Source: Rhizobium sp. Pop5
Lineage (GTDB): Bacteria > Pseudomonadota > Alphaproteobacteria > Rhizobiales > Rhizobiaceae
DNA: 64,000 nucleotides
Direction of reading: 5' to 3'
Assembly (NCBI RefSeq): GCF_024721175.1
Contig: NZ_CP099399.1
Location: 2,356,001 to 2,420,000, forward strand
The notes beneath the pieces were generated by a model. It was not told the origin of the DNA and made no database searches. It was given only the letters and a program-made list of their open reading frames with translations. A program made the translations under genes and the position numbers. Positions 1 to 8,553 of the stretch are shown here, piece by piece (the first letter of the stretch is position 1; each line of letters opens with the position of its first letter).

Positions 1-461
1 GAAAGCGGCGGCTTGCTGTTGAGATTGGGTATGTGATCGGCGCGAGCGGAAACCGACTCGCGCTCAATTGCTTAAGGGGATTGCCTCTCTTTTCGCTTGA
101 GGAGAGCTCGGGCCGAGCGATCGCGGCTGATTCTATAAAAGGCGTGCCGTGTGGTACCCCCCTCTGCCCTGCCGGGCATCTCCCCCACAGGTGGGGAGAT
201 CGGCCGGACGCAACGGTTTCCCCAAACAATTGGCCTTGCAGCTCGACGACACGGTAGAGAGACCGGAAGGTCTAGCCACTTGCCGATCTCGCTCTTTGTG
301 GGGGAGATCGGCAAGTGGTTAGGGGGTATCAAGTGCGCGAACGCACGAAGGAAGACGCAACCGCCGCAAGCCAGCGCCCGCCGGTTCCGATTGTCATCCG
401 CGCCCAAACTGTGCCATGACCCGTTGACCACAAGCGCAACAGACCAAGGTGCGGCATCAGC
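1..461. repeat. Intergenic region with palindromic mosaic repeat (copy 1)
   Basis: No convincing gene here. About 141-318 is a copy of a ~200-bp element found six times in the window. It begins with the GTGCCGTGTGG border, then CCCCTCTGCCCTGCCGGGCA, then a CTCCCCCAC/GTGGGGGAG palindrome, and a related half follows in inverted order. It resembles rhizobial intergenic mosaic elements (RIME-like); the family name is inferred. Bases 319-461 hold the upstream region of the next gene, with no promoter I can point to. Confidence 0.6.
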
Positions 462-1484
462 ATGAAGAAGATCGGTTTTCTCTCGTTCGGGCATTGGACG
501 CCCTCGCCCCAGTCGCAGACGCGCTCGGCGGGTGATGCGCTGCTGCAGTCGATCGACCTTGCGGTGGCGGCCGAGGAGCTCGGTGCCGATGGCGCCTATT
601 TCCGCGTCCACCATTTCGCCCGCCAGCTCGCAGCACCCTTCCCGCTGCTGTCAGCCGTCGGCGCCAGGACCAGCCGGATCGAGATCGGCACCGCGGTCAT
701 CGACATGCGTTACGAGAACCCGCTCTACATGGCCGAGGATGCGGGTGCGGCCGACCTCATCGCCGGAGGGCGGCTGCAGCTTGGCATCAGCCGCGGCTCG
801 CCCGAGCAGGTGATCGACGGCTGGCGCCATTTCGGCTATGGCCCGCCGGAAGGCGAGAGCGATGCCGACATGGCGAGGCGCCACGCCGAAGTCTTCCTCG
901 AAGTGCTGCGCGGCGAAGGCTTCGCCAAGCCGAACCCACGGCCGATGTTTCCGAACCCGCCGGGCCTGCTGCGTCTCGAGCCGCATTCGGAAGGCCTGCG
1001 CGAGCGCATCTGGTGGGGCGCAAGCTCCAACGCCACCGCCGTCTGGGCCGCCAAGCTCGGCATGAACCTGCAGAGCTCGACGCTGAAGGACGACGAGACG
1101 GGCGAGCCCTTCCACGTCCAGCAGGCCGCCCAGATCCGCGCCTATCGCGAGGCCTGGAAGGCGGCCGGCCATACGCGCCAGCCGCGTGTCTCGGTCAGCC
1201 GCAGCATCTTCGCGCTGGTCGATGAGCGCGACCGCGCCTATTTCGGCTATGGCGGCGAAGAAGGCGACAAGATCGGATTCATCGACGAAAAGACCCGCGC
1301 GATCTTCGGCCGCAGCTACGCCGCCGAACCCGACGTGCTGATCAAGCAGCTCGCCGAGGACGAGGCGATCGCCGAGGCCGACACGCTGCTGCTCACCGTG
1401 CCCAACCAGCTCGGCGTTGAGTATAACGCCCATGTCATCGAAGCCATCCTGACCCACGTCGCGCCGGCGCTCGGCTGGCGTTGA
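462..1484 (+). CDS. LLM-class flavin-dependent oxidoreductase (luciferase-like monooxygenase)
   Basis: This 340-residue cytosolic protein has the bacterial luciferase fold. It starts MKKIGFLSFGHW, with LAVAAEELGADGAYFRVHHF at about 33-52, the typical strand-helix containing the active-site His region. A family-typical segment near 90-115 (MAEDAGAADLIAGGRLQLGI) follows, then GISRGSPEQ. Members use reduced FMN (sometimes F420) and oxygen on varied substrates; the substrate cannot be read here. Length fits single-chain LLM enzymes. It stands alone: mosaic repeats lie on both sides and the divergent or convergent neighbours are unrelated. The start is the first ATG of the conserved N-terminus, with a weak purine stretch upstream. 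Confidence 0.85.
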   Translation: MKKIGFLSFGHWTPSPQSQTRSAGDALLQSIDLAVAAEELGADGAYFRVHHFARQLAAPFPLLSAVGARTSRIEIGTAVIDMRYENPLYMAEDAGAADLIAGGRLQLGISRGSPEQVIDGWRHFGYGPPEGESDADMARRHAEVFLEVLRGEGFAKPNPRPMFPNPPGLLRLEPHSEGLRERIWWGASSNATAVWAAKLGMNLQSSTLKDDETGEPFHVQQAAQIRAYREAWKAAGHTRQPRVSVSRSIFALVDERDRAYFGYGGEEGDKIGFIDEKTRAIFGRSYAAEPDVLIKQLAEDEAIAEADTLLLTVPNQLGVEYNAHVIEAILTHVAPALGWR

Positions 1485-1874
1485 GGGTTGCGTTGACGGC
1501 TTGATTGACGAGCGGGCTTTGGGCGTGGGCATCGTCTTGTCAGGGCGACCAAGAGCGGACGTGCCGTGTGGCACCCCCCTCTGGCCTGCCGGCCATCTCC
1601 CCCACAAGGGTGGAGATCGGCAAGAGGCTTGACCATCGCTCGCTCTCTAACGGCAGCGACAACCACGACGCCTAATTGTTTGGGGAAGCCAGTACGCCCA
1701 GCCAATCTCCCCACCTGTGGGGGAGATGGCCGGCAGGCCAGAGGGGGTGCCGCACGGCATGCCGCCAACATTCGGCGTCCCCTCCCTGATCGCCTCGACG
1801 CGCGTCCACAGCCCAAACCTTGAACCATTGCATGGCTGACCGAGTTATGGCCGTAGAACCGCTCGAGTTGCCTC
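1485..1874. repeat. Intergenic region with palindromic mosaic repeat (copy 2)
   Basis: Roughly 1560-1762 is a complete two-halved copy of the ~200-bp element. Its left border is GTGCCGTGTGGCACCCCC, its right border GGGGGTGCCGCACGGC, and the two inner CTCCCCCAC palindromes face each other around a central GTTTGGGGAAGCC block. The rest is upstream sequence of the LysR gene. No gene seen. Confidence 0.65.
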
Positions 1875-2783
1875 ATGCCGCGCACCAACCTGAACGATAT
1901 CCTGATCTTCATGGCCGTCGTCGATGCCGGAAGCTTTATTGCCGGTGGGCAGGCCATGGGGTTGTCGCGTTCGGCGGCGGGAAAGGCGGTCATCCGCCTG
2001 GAAGACCGGCTGGGCGCGCGCCTGCTCAACCGCACGACGAGGACGCTGAGCCTGACCGACGAAGGACGCCTGTTTTATGAGCGCGGGCTGCATATCCTCG
2101 CCTCGGTCGACGAGGCCGAAGCAAGTGTTGCGGGGCGCAGCGGCACGCCGCGCGGCGTCCTCCGGCTCACCGTCCCCCGCGCCTTCGGGCGGCTCGTGGT
2201 GTTGCCGCTGCTCGAAAAATATCTTCGCGCCTGGCCCGATCTCCAGGCCGAGGTGAGCTTCACCGATCGCCTGGCCGATATCGTCGAGGAAGGCTTTGAT
2301 CTGGAGATCCGGATCGGCACGAACGCATCTGCGTCGGATGAAGGGTTGGCCTCGCGCGTCATCGCCGCCTACAAGACGCGGCTTTGCGCCTCGCCTTCCT
2401 ACCTCGCCGAGCGCGGCGAGCCGCGCGATATCGATGATCTCGCCGACCACGACTGCCTGTTTTTTATGTGCCGCAATCAACGGCAGGGCTGGCGCTTTCG
2501 CGGCAAAGGCGGGACCTGGATCAAGGCGCCGGGGGTAAGCCGCCTGCGGCTCGACAGCGGCGAGGCCATCCGCGATGCGGCGCTGGCGGGATTGGGCATC
2601 GCTCTCCTGCCCGACTTCTTCATTGCCGCCGATCTCGCCGCCGGCCGCCTGCGTCAGGTCCTGCCGGACCCTGAGACCGACGAGGCAAAGATCGTGATCC
2701 TCTATCCCGACAAACGCCTTATCGAACCGCGCGTGCGCGGCTTTATCGATCTGATCGTCGAAGAACTGGGGCATAAAGCGTGA
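1875..2783 (+). CDS. LysR family transcriptional regulator
   Basis: This 302-residue LysR-type regulator has an N-terminal winged helix-turn-helix at about 5-65 (DAGSFIAGGQAMGLSRSAAG, then RLEDRLGARLLNRTTRTLSL). The C-terminal periplasmic-binding-like effector domain runs from ~90 (RGVLRLTVPRAFGRLVVLPL). The sequence is of the CrgA/DsdC-like subtype that often controls a neighbouring oxidoreductase or efflux gene. Its possible targets are the convergent MFS gene next door or the upstream luciferase-like gene; neither is proven. It ends 10 bp before the stop of the convergent MFS gene. Confidence 0.9.
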   Translation: MPRTNLNDILIFMAVVDAGSFIAGGQAMGLSRSAAGKAVIRLEDRLGARLLNRTTRTLSLTDEGRLFYERGLHILASVDEAEASVAGRSGTPRGVLRLTVPRAFGRLVVLPLLEKYLRAWPDLQAEVSFTDRLADIVEEGFDLEIRIGTNASASDEGLASRVIAAYKTRLCASPSYLAERGEPRDIDDLADHDCLFFMCRNQRQGWRFRGKGGTWIKAPGVSRLRLDSGEAIRDAALAGLGIALLPDFFIAADLAAGRLRQVLPDPETDEAKIVILYPDKRLIEPRVRGFIDLIVEELGHKA

Positions 2784-2793
2784 GGCTCGGCCT

Positions 2794-4032
2794 TCAGGCG
2801 AGCGCCTTTTCGAAGCCGCGGAAACTCTTTAGCGCCAGCGGCGCAAGTGTTGCGCAGAGATAGGCAAGCCCGGTCACGAACAGCGCTGCGGCAAGGCCGA
2901 TGCCGCTGATCAAAGCGCCGCCGACGAGGCCGCCGAAGGGAATGAGGGCGAAGCAGAGGGCGGCGTTCATCGCCGTGACGCGGCCGGTCAGCGGCTTCGG
3001 GATGCGCTCGAAAATCACCGCCGACAGGATGGGGTTGAGGAAACCCGAGGCAAATCCTGCGACGGCGAGCGTCGCAAAGACGGAGCCGAGCGGCGCATCG
3101 AGTGCAAGCACCAGAAAGCGCGGAAATCCGGTCAGCAGGAAGGCCACCGTATAGACCATCAGGCGCGGCATGCGCTCGCCGATGACAGCCGCAATCGCAG
3201 CCCCTGCGATCGAGGCGCCGGTGAAGGCGGCCAGCATGGCGCCGAGCAGCTCCGGGCCGTGGCCGGTCTCCCGCGTCCAGACCGGCAGCAGCACCGCCCC
3301 ATAGGCCTGGTCCATGAGATTGGTGATAGCCACCATGGCGACGATGCTGACGAGCACCGCATCGCCGCGCAGAAAGCGCCAGCCTTCCCGGAGATCGTCG
3401 AGATAGGAAGACACCATGCCCGGACGTCCGCCTGATGTGGCGGCTCGCTCGGCGGTGCGCCTGATGCCGGGGATGCCGGCCGCAACGATCAGGGCGGCGG
3501 CGGCAAAGGTGGCGGCATTGACGAGGAGCGCCTGGCCCGGGCCGATCAACCCGATCAACGCGCCGGCGCCCGCCGCACCCGCCGTCGAGGCCAGCCGCTC
3601 GATTGCGCCGGCGACGCCGGTCACCCGCTCGAGCGGCACGTCGGCGAGTGCTGCGATATCGGGAACCATCGCCTGCTTGGCGGCATCGGATGGGCCGCGC
3701 AGCACGCCCATGGCAAAGACGACAGGCAGCAGCATCGGCACGCTCAACAGACCGAAGAGATCGAGAAGCGGCACCAGCCCCACGACAGCGACGGAGGCCA
3801 GGTCGCAGGTTATGGCGATGCGCTTGGCGCCGACCTGGTCGATCAGCGGCCCGCCGAGCGCCTTGGCGATCACATAGGGCAGCATTTCCATCATCGCCGT
3901 CAGCCCCGTCAGCACAGGACTGGCGGTCGCGCTCAGCACCAGCCAGGGAATGGCGATGGTCGAAAGCCGCGTGCCGGAAAGCGACAGCGTCTCGGCGGCG
4001 GCAAGTGCCAGGAACGGCCCGCCCCGCCTCAC
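2794..4032 (-). CDS. MFS transporter
   Basis: This inner-membrane major facilitator of 412 residues has about 12 hydrophobic segments and a central loop near 190-205. The MFS_1/MFS_3 look is that of enterobactin-exporter-like or drug-efflux proteins: FLALAAAETLSLSGTRLS at the start, ATASPVLTGLTAM and ALGGPLIDQVGAKRIAI early on. I chose the GTG at 4032, because its GTGA overlaps the TGA stop of the ArsR gene by three bases, a classic translational-coupling junction. The reading frame stays open further upstream, but only as an overlap of the regulator. Regulator and transporter form one operon, so the ArsR protein probably controls the pump's expression. The substrate is unknown. Confidence 0.85.
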   Translation of the reverse strand: MRRGGPFLALAAAETLSLSGTRLSTIAIPWLVLSATASPVLTGLTAMMEMLPYVIAKALGGPLIDQVGAKRIAITCDLASVAVVGLVPLLDLFGLLSVPMLLPVVFAMGVLRGPSDAAKQAMVPDIAALADVPLERVTGVAGAIERLASTAGAAGAGALIGLIGPGQALLVNAATFAAAALIVAAGIPGIRRTAERAATSGGRPGMVSSYLDDLREGWRFLRGDAVLVSIVAMVAITNLMDQAYGAVLLPVWTRETGHGPELLGAMLAAFTGASIAGAAIAAVIGERMPRLMVYTVAFLLTGFPRFLVLALDAPLGSVFATLAVAGFASGFLNPILSAVIFERIPKPLTGRVTAMNAALCFALIPFGGLVGGALISGIGLAAALFVTGLAYLCATLAPLALKSFRGFEKALA

Positions 4033-4670
4033 GGCTCCTCCTCCCCCTCGCGATGCGGCAGGCGGCCCGGATAGGGAAAGGCGTGCAGCATGACCGAGAA
4101 GGGAACCATGCCGGGCTTCCGAGACGCCGCCTCGCCGAGCTGCGGCGCTGCCCGCATCGCTTCCAGGATGATGTCGGTCAGCCGCCGGGTCAGGGCCTCG
4201 GCCTGTTCTGCCGTCATCGGGATGATGATGTCGTTCGCCGTGCTCGCCTTGCGCCATTCGGCCGGCAGTTCGGCATATTCCTCCGCCGCCTGCTGCATCT
4301 GGCCGACCTGCAGGGAGAGTACCGCCTGGTTGAAGGCGATGTCGAGATCGAGCGCCTCCCCCTCGATCTCGCTCGCCGGCACTGACGTCAGTTCGTGGCT
4401 TGCGCGCCACCAGCGGTCGCGCCGCGAGACATGCGGCGCCTCCTCGATGAAACCATATTGGGCAAGCTGGCGCAGATGATAGCTCGTGGCTCCGCTGTTC
4501 AAGCCGAGGCGCACGGCCAGCTGCGTCGCCGTAGCCGGGCCATCCACCCGGAGCATGCCGAGCATGCGCAGCCGCACCGGATGCGCCAGCGCCTTCAGCG
4601 CGGCCGGATCGGGAACGACCCGGCTGAGGGTACGGGCATCTGTGGCGGGCTGTGGGCGCGGCTTTTTCAT
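4029..4670 (-). CDS. ArsR/SmtB-type winged-helix transcriptional regulator
   Basis: A 213-residue protein whose N-terminal ~95 residues are an ArsR-like wHTH: VPDPAALKALAHPVRLRMLG, then GPATATQLAVRLGLNSGATSY with HLRQLAQYGFIEE. The C-terminal half is a longer, charged extension (RDRWWRASHELTSVP onward), as in the YdfH/helix_turn_helix_12 group. No metal-binding Cys motif is visible, so metal sensing is doubtful. I chose the ATG at 4670 (MKKPRPQ) because it places a TATAAT box and a palindromic operator just upstream. An in-frame ATG at 4706 would lie inside the operator. It is first gene of an operon with the MFS gene and is probably autoregulated. Confidence 0.85.
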   Translation of the reverse strand: MKKPRPQPATDARTLSRVVPDPAALKALAHPVRLRMLGMLRVDGPATATQLAVRLGLNSGATSYHLRQLAQYGFIEEAPHVSRRDRWWRASHELTSVPASEIEGEALDLDIAFNQAVLSLQVGQMQQAAEEYAELPAEWRKASTANDIIIPMTAEQAEALTRRLTDIILEAMRAAPQLGEAASRKPGMVPFSVMLHAFPYPGRLPHREGEEEP

Positions 4671-4685
4671 GAGCCGAGAGTATAG

Positions 4686-4726
4686 TTTGCAAAGAAAACT
4701 TTGCAAACATTTCTTTGCAAATTATA
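4686..4726 (-). promoter_or_regulatory. Operator and -10 box of the ArsR-MFS operon
   Basis: Perfect inverted repeat TTTGCAAAG (4686-4694), AAAA spacer, CTTTGCAAA (4699-4707), followed after five bases by a third CTTTGCAAA (4713-4721). A consensus TATAAT on the minus strand occupies 4721-4726, so the third half-site abuts the -10 box and the palindrome sits downstream, over the likely start site. This suits repression by the ArsR protein encoded from 4670. The -35 is not recognisable. Binding is inferred. Confidence 0.7.
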
Positions 4727-4874
4727 CATACATCAGGAGATGCGAGCGCGACGCGAGGTCGCCCGCCGATGAGAGAAGCTCCGCCCCCTCGCCTCATAGC
4801 CCGGACTGAAAGCCTGCAACGCAGGGATAGGCGACACCAGGCTGATCGCCGCGCCCCGCACCTGGGGCGTCACG

Positions 4875-5966
4875 CTAATCTTCCGGCAAGGCGAAGACGG
4901 CGCAGGATTCGGCGATGCCGCGCAAGGCGTGCTCGCCAAGCGGCGTGAGGGCTGATCCAGTGTTCGCCGCCACCGCGCCCGAGATCAGCACGCTGCGGCC
5001 AAGCGGCTTGCAAAGCCCTTCCAGGCGACTGACGAGATTGACAGCCGGACCGATGGCGGTGAAGTCAAGCCGGTCGGCCGCGCCGATATTGCCCCAGAGG
5101 ATCTCGCCGAAATGCAGTGCGGCGCCGAAGGGCAGCGGCGCCAGCCCCTGCGCCCGGCGCAGCTGGTCGAGATGGGCCATGCCGGCGCGGCAGGCGGCGA
5201 CCGCCCTCAGCGCCGCCTCGCAAGCATTGCGATCGCCCCCGGCCTCTTCGCCGGAGGCGCCCGCGACGGGAAAGATCGCGAGCACGCCGTCGCCCATGAA
5301 TTTTAGCACCTCGCCCCCGAAGGCATGCACGGCGCCGGCGACACGGTCGAAATAGGCGTCGAGCGCTGCAATCATCGCATACGGCTCGGTCACTTCGGAA
5401 AGGGCGGTGAAATCTCTGAGATCAGCGCAGAGAAGGGCGGCGCGGATGATTTCGCCTGTGCCGCGCGCAAGCGCGCCGGCCTGCACCCGGGCAGCGCTGC
5501 GCCGGCCGAGATAGGCTTCGAGCAGGGCCGCCCGCGCCTCGCGCGCCGCAAGGGCAGCAAGCGGTGCTGCGGCAAAACGCGCGACCTCGCGCAGCCGGGC
5601 CGCATCACCAGGAGCAAAAGCCCCTGCCCCGTCGGCAAGGCCTGCCCAGCCGAGGATGGGGTCGTCCGGAGAAGGCCCGATCCTTTCTTCCCAGACCGGC
5701 CCGAGCCCGGCCAGCCACTCACGCCCGGCCCCGACGGGCGGTGCCGCGGCGAAGGCCAGCGCCTCGATGACGGTCCCGCTCTCCGCCCGCCACAGCCATG
5801 TGCGCCGCGCAATGATCGGATGCGGCACCGAAAGCGTCAGCGCGCCGCCGGCGAGCGGCAAGCCATCGGCCAGCAGCCGACGCCCGAGTTCGGCGAGAAA
5901 CCGTTCGGGACCGGGCGAAGCGGCGGCCTCGTCAATCAACCAGGCAAGAGAGGAAGGCAGATCCAT
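4875..5966 (-). CDS. Class III adenylate/guanylate cyclase domain protein
   Basis: This 363-residue soluble protein has a C-terminal class III cyclase domain at about 185-345. The first metal-binding Asp is in LLCADLRDFTALSE and the second with the substrate Lys region in EVLKFMGDGVLAIFPV. LDFTAIGPAVNLVSRLEG is the adenine-specificity/transition-state segment. The N-terminal ~170 residues are Ala/Gly-rich and not assignable to CHASE, GAF or HAMP by eye, and no membrane segment is seen. It would convert ATP (or GTP) to the cyclic nucleotide in the cytosol. Rhizobia carry many such cyclases. It has no obvious operon partner: the ArsR operator region lies upstream of the convergent side and the next gene is divergent. 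Confidence 0.85.
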   Translation of the reverse strand: MDLPSSLAWLIDEAAASPGPERFLAELGRRLLADGLPLAGGALTLSVPHPIIARRTWLWRAESGTVIEALAFAAAPPVGAGREWLAGLGPVWEERIGPSPDDPILGWAGLADGAGAFAPGDAARLREVARFAAAPLAALAAREARAALLEAYLGRRSAARVQAGALARGTGEIIRAALLCADLRDFTALSEVTEPYAMIAALDAYFDRVAGAVHAFGGEVLKFMGDGVLAIFPVAGASGEEAGGDRNACEAALRAVAACRAGMAHLDQLRRAQGLAPLPFGAALHFGEILWGNIGAADRLDFTAIGPAVNLVSRLEGLCKPLGRSVLISGAVAANTGSALTPLGEHALRGIAESCAVFALPED

Positions 5967-6205
5967 GCCCTAGCATTGCACTCGGTCCGAGCCTCGGCAA
6001 CCCCGGTGCGTCCGCAAGCGGACGCAGCGCTTCCTCTTGGCTCTTGCGCCCGCGGCCATCCCCCGCAACCCCTGTCAACCCCACCGCCAAACAACCCTGT
6101 GGAAAACCATTCAGCGCGGTGGAAAACAAAGAAAAAAACACTTTAAACTTGCGCGGATTTGATTCCATTATGCGCCGTTCGTCATCGTATGATTGAGGGG
6201 TTGCG

Positions 6206-6430
6206 ATGGGCACGACGTACTGGCCGAAAGATCCGCTTGACGGAAACGACATAACGCTGCTGACGTCGATCCTTCGGCGATGGTGCACGCGCTACGGGAT
6301 CGAATTCACCGCCGAAGAGAGCAAGCGGAAAGCGAAGGAACTCGTCGAATGGTTCGAGTTCGGCGTCAAGGATCCGGTCGAGCTCGAAGAGCTGATCGAC
6401 GGCAAGCATTGGCTCGTCACTCCGATCTGA
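6206..6430 (+). CDS. Conserved small hypothetical protein (74 aa)
   Basis: This small acidic protein (MGTTYWPKDPLDGNDITLL...) has a predicted helical middle rich in Glu/Lys/Arg (FTAEESKRKAKELVEWFEFG) and no signal peptide or membrane segment. The organisation resembles small conserved rhizobial proteins of unknown function; I do not recognise a family. It starts after GGGGTTGCG, a plausible ribosome site. It is divergent from the cyclase gene at 5966 and has AT-rich sequence upstream (6115-6175) consistent with a promoter. Confidence 0.7.
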   Translation: MGTTYWPKDPLDGNDITLLTSILRRWCTRYGIEFTAEESKRKAKELVEWFEFGVKDPVELEELIDGKHWLVTPI

Positions 6431-6520
6431 GCCCAAGCGTCCGCGCATGAAAAGAGGCCGGGCGAAGATCGCGCCGGCCTCCATCGTTTTGGTTCCGGGG
6501 TTTTGGTTCTGGGCGGGGTA

Positions 6521-6850
6521 TCAATCCCAGTTACGATCGCGATCCCAGCGGCGATCGCCATACCAGCGACGGTCGTCATTCCAGCGACGATCCCGATCCC
6601 AGCGGCGTTCGTGGCGCCAGCGCGGACCATCCCAGCCCCAGCGCGGCGGACCGCCATAAAAAGCCATCGGCGGGCGTTGCCAGTTGCGGCGGCATTCGCC
6701 CCACGGCGTCAGGTGCCAGCCGCGACCGCAGGCGTAGTCGGCCTTGACGATATTGCTCTGAACGTTGATTGACCCCATCGGCATGGCCTCAGCTGTGCCG
6801 ATCGAGAGGCTGCCAGCGAGCAAGGCAGCCGCGATAGAAAGTGCCTTCAT
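6521..6850 (-). CDS. Secreted GCG_CRPN-type protein with Trp/Arg/Asp tail repeats
   Basis: A 109-residue exported protein. An N-terminal signal peptide (MKALSIAAALLAGSLSIGTA) is followed by the short conserved Cys-containing block ACGRGWHLTPWGECRRN. A C-terminal tail then repeats a RRWDRDRRW-like unit. That prefix-plus-repeat layout matches what is called the GCG_CRPN family in alphaproteobacteria, whose function is unknown. The ATG at 6850 has GGAG six bases upstream; the ATG four codons earlier does not. The last ~35 residues come from imperfect DNA repeats of about 15-18 bp (GATCCCAGCGGCGATCG-like on the plus strand). Confidence 0.8.
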   Translation of the reverse strand: MKALSIAAALLAGSLSIGTAEAMPMGSINVQSNIVKADYACGRGWHLTPWGECRRNWQRPPMAFYGGPPRWGWDGPRWRHERRWDRDRRWNDDRRWYGDRRWDRDRNWD

Positions 6851-7035
6851 AACGAACTCCATTCAATCCAGCCGTACCCACCTTAGGGATGCCAAATTGA
6901 ACTGGGGATGAATTGCGCGTTCATGTTTGCCGGGGAAAAAGGCGCGTTTGCGGACGGCCGGGCAGTGCGCCGGACGGCCATTTTTTCCGCAATGTCAGGC
7001 GGTTGCGGGCCGTGGCGAGGCCCGCGCAAAACCGT

Positions 7036-7482
7036 TCATTTCCTGCCGCTAAAGACATCCGGACCCGGATCGCGCCCGGCGGCGACCTCGGTCAGCCGCC
7101 CGAGATAATGCACCCAGCCTTCCGTATGGCCGGCGCATTGCTCCGCACTCGGCAGGCCGCTATGGGTGAGCCGCAGGAGCGTCCCGTCGGGCTGCTCGAT
7201 CAGGTCGATCTCGACCAGGCTCGAGCCCGGCGGCACCACCTCGCTGCCGTCCCAGCCGAAGCTGTAGGCCAGGCGATGAACCGGCACCACCTCGCGAAAC
7301 GAACCGCGCGCGAAGCGGGCGCCTGTCACGTTGACGAGATAGAGCCCGCCCGGCTCAGGCTCGATCTGCGCCTCCGTTCCCATCCAGCGCAGGATCTTCT
7401 CCGGATCGGTCATCAGTGCAAACACCGCAGCCGGGGGTGCTGCTATATGCGCCTCGCGGCGCACGATGAATGGGTCTGGCAT
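7036..7482 (-). CDS. SRPBCC / AHSA1 family protein
   Basis: This 148-residue START-like (Activator of Hsp90 ATPase C-terminal) domain protein has VRREAHIAAPPAAVFALMTD at the first strand-helix, ILRWMGTEAQIEPEPGG, and a C-terminal helix with GWVHYLGRLTEVAAG. Such single-domain proteins bind hydrophobic ligands and often sit beside ArsR regulators, though none is adjacent here. The start at 7482 (MPDPF) has GGGAGA upstream. The open frame extends 27 codons further without homology-like sequence. Function beyond the fold is unknown. Confidence 0.8.
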   Translation of the reverse strand: MPDPFIVRREAHIAAPPAAVFALMTDPEKILRWMGTEAQIEPEPGGLYLVNVTGARFARGSFREVVPVHRLAYSFGWDGSEVVPPGSSLVEIDLIEQPDGTLLRLTHSGLPSAEQCAGHTEGWVHYLGRLTEVAAGRDPGPDVFSGRK

Positions 7483-7599
7483 CACATTCTCCCATGATTG
7501 CTGTCCTGCCCTATGACGCGGCACGAGATGCTTTTTCGACATGGATGTCCTCAGCAGAAGCATTTAGGCGGAAGAGCGCGCTCAACAAGGGCGTTGGAG

Positions 7600-7700
7600 C
7601 ACACATCCATCAGCCGATAGCGCACCCGCCTCGTCCTTCGAGGCCACTGCGGGGCGCCTCAGGAGAGGCTCTCTTGGGGTCGCAACCCCGCCTCCATCCC
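7600..7700. repeat. Short intergenic repeat (CCTCGTCCTTCGAGG type)
   Basis: The segment around 7622-7690 carries CACCCGCCTCGTCCTTCGAGG, CTGCGGGGC, and GAGGCTCTCTTGGG. The same blocks recur at about 9263-9315, 20038-20090, 26045-26115 and 31400-31445. It is a second dispersed intergenic repeat family. Confidence 0.55.
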
Positions 7701-7750
7701 GAAACCATCTTCCCCTATTGCCAGCCCGCCGCCTTGACCCTATTGTCGCG

Positions 7751-7889
7751 CCGTTCTCAGGGCGGGGTGAAAGTCCCTACCGGCGGTATGCAGTTTCGAT
7801 TGCGAGCCCGCGAGCGCCTTCCTCGGAAGGGTCAGCAGATCAGGTGAGATGCCTGAGCCGACGGTCATAGTCCGGATGAAAGAGAACGT
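7751..7889 (+). promoter_or_regulatory. FMN riboswitch (RFN element)
   Basis: Conserved RFN blocks appear in the expected order: GTTCTCAGGGCGGGGTG, AAAGTCCCTACCGGCGGT, AGCCCGCGAGCG, GATCAGGTGAGATGCCTGAG, then CCGACGGTCATAGTCCGGAT and the closing AGAGAAC. It lies 83 bp upstream of the ribH start. The family senses FMN and, in Gram-negatives, usually sequesters the ribosome site when FMN is plentiful. No strong terminator is seen between it and ribH, so translational control is the likelier mode here. Confidence 0.95.
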
Positions 7890-7971
7890 GCGTTGCCGCT
7901 GCCCTTTCGGGCTGGCGGCGGACGCTCGTGATCGCCTTGGGTGACGTGTCTGTACGCCAAAGGAGATTACC

Positions 7972-8406
7972 ATGACACCCACCCGTTATGCCTTCATCAA
8001 AGCCGGCTGGCACGCCGATATCGTCGATCGTGCGCTTGAAGGCTTTCAACAGCTCATTCCCGCCGAGCAGATCGACGTGTTCGATGTTCCAGGCGCTTTC
8101 GAAATGCCGCTCTTGTCGCGCGATCTTGCCGCGAGCGGGCGTTATGGCGCCGTCATCGCCGCCGCCTTCGTCGTCGACGGCGGAATCTATCGCCATGACT
8201 TCGTGGCCCAGGCCGTCGTCGACGGGCTGATGCGCGCCGGAATGGATACCGGCGTGCCGGTGCTGTCGGTCTCGCTGACGCCGCATCACTATCAGGAAAC
8301 CGAGCACCATCAACAGATCTACCGCGCTCACTTCGTCGAAAAGGGCCGCGAGGCCGCGCGCGCCGCTCTGATGATCGGCAAGACGCGCGCCGCTCTTGCG
8401 GCGTAG
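7972..8406 (+). CDS. ribH: 6,7-dimethyl-8-ribityllumazine synthase (type II, RibH2-like)
   Basis: This 144-residue lumazine synthase condenses 5-amino-6-ribitylamino-uracil with 3,4-dihydroxy-2-butanone 4-phosphate, the penultimate step of riboflavin synthesis. Family motifs are visible: FDVPGAFEMPLLSRDL (ribityl-binding), AAFVVDGGIYRHDFVAQAV, with the catalytic-loop His in the last, and PVLSVSLTPHHYQE. The sequence type (RHDFVAQAVVDGLM, LTPHHYQETEHH) is that of the decameric RibH2 of Brucella and rhizobia, not the icosahedral type found in rib operons. It is monocistronic behind an FMN riboswitch. GGAG nine bases upstream of the ATG. Confidence 0.93.
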   Translation: MTPTRYAFIKAGWHADIVDRALEGFQQLIPAEQIDVFDVPGAFEMPLLSRDLAASGRYGAVIAAAFVVDGGIYRHDFVAQAVVDGLMRAGMDTGVPVLSVSLTPHHYQETEHHQQIYRAHFVEKGREAARAALMIGKTRAALAA

Positions 8407-8553
8407 AGACCCGCGCAACAGGCGGCGGGATCGGCCCGCCGTCTTCTCCCTACCGACAGAAGAATTGATTCGACGCCCTCGCCGCGCTGTGGTCCACTCG
8501 ACCCCGACATGTATCGCCATTCTTAATGCGTCCAAACCTCAAGGGAGCTGAAG

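Noticed and set aside
2794..4797. 667-codon open frame covering the MFS gene and beyond
   Set aside because: Its first 255 codons only overlap the ArsR gene in another frame and are Arg/Gly/Ala-rich; the GTG at 4032 is the better start.
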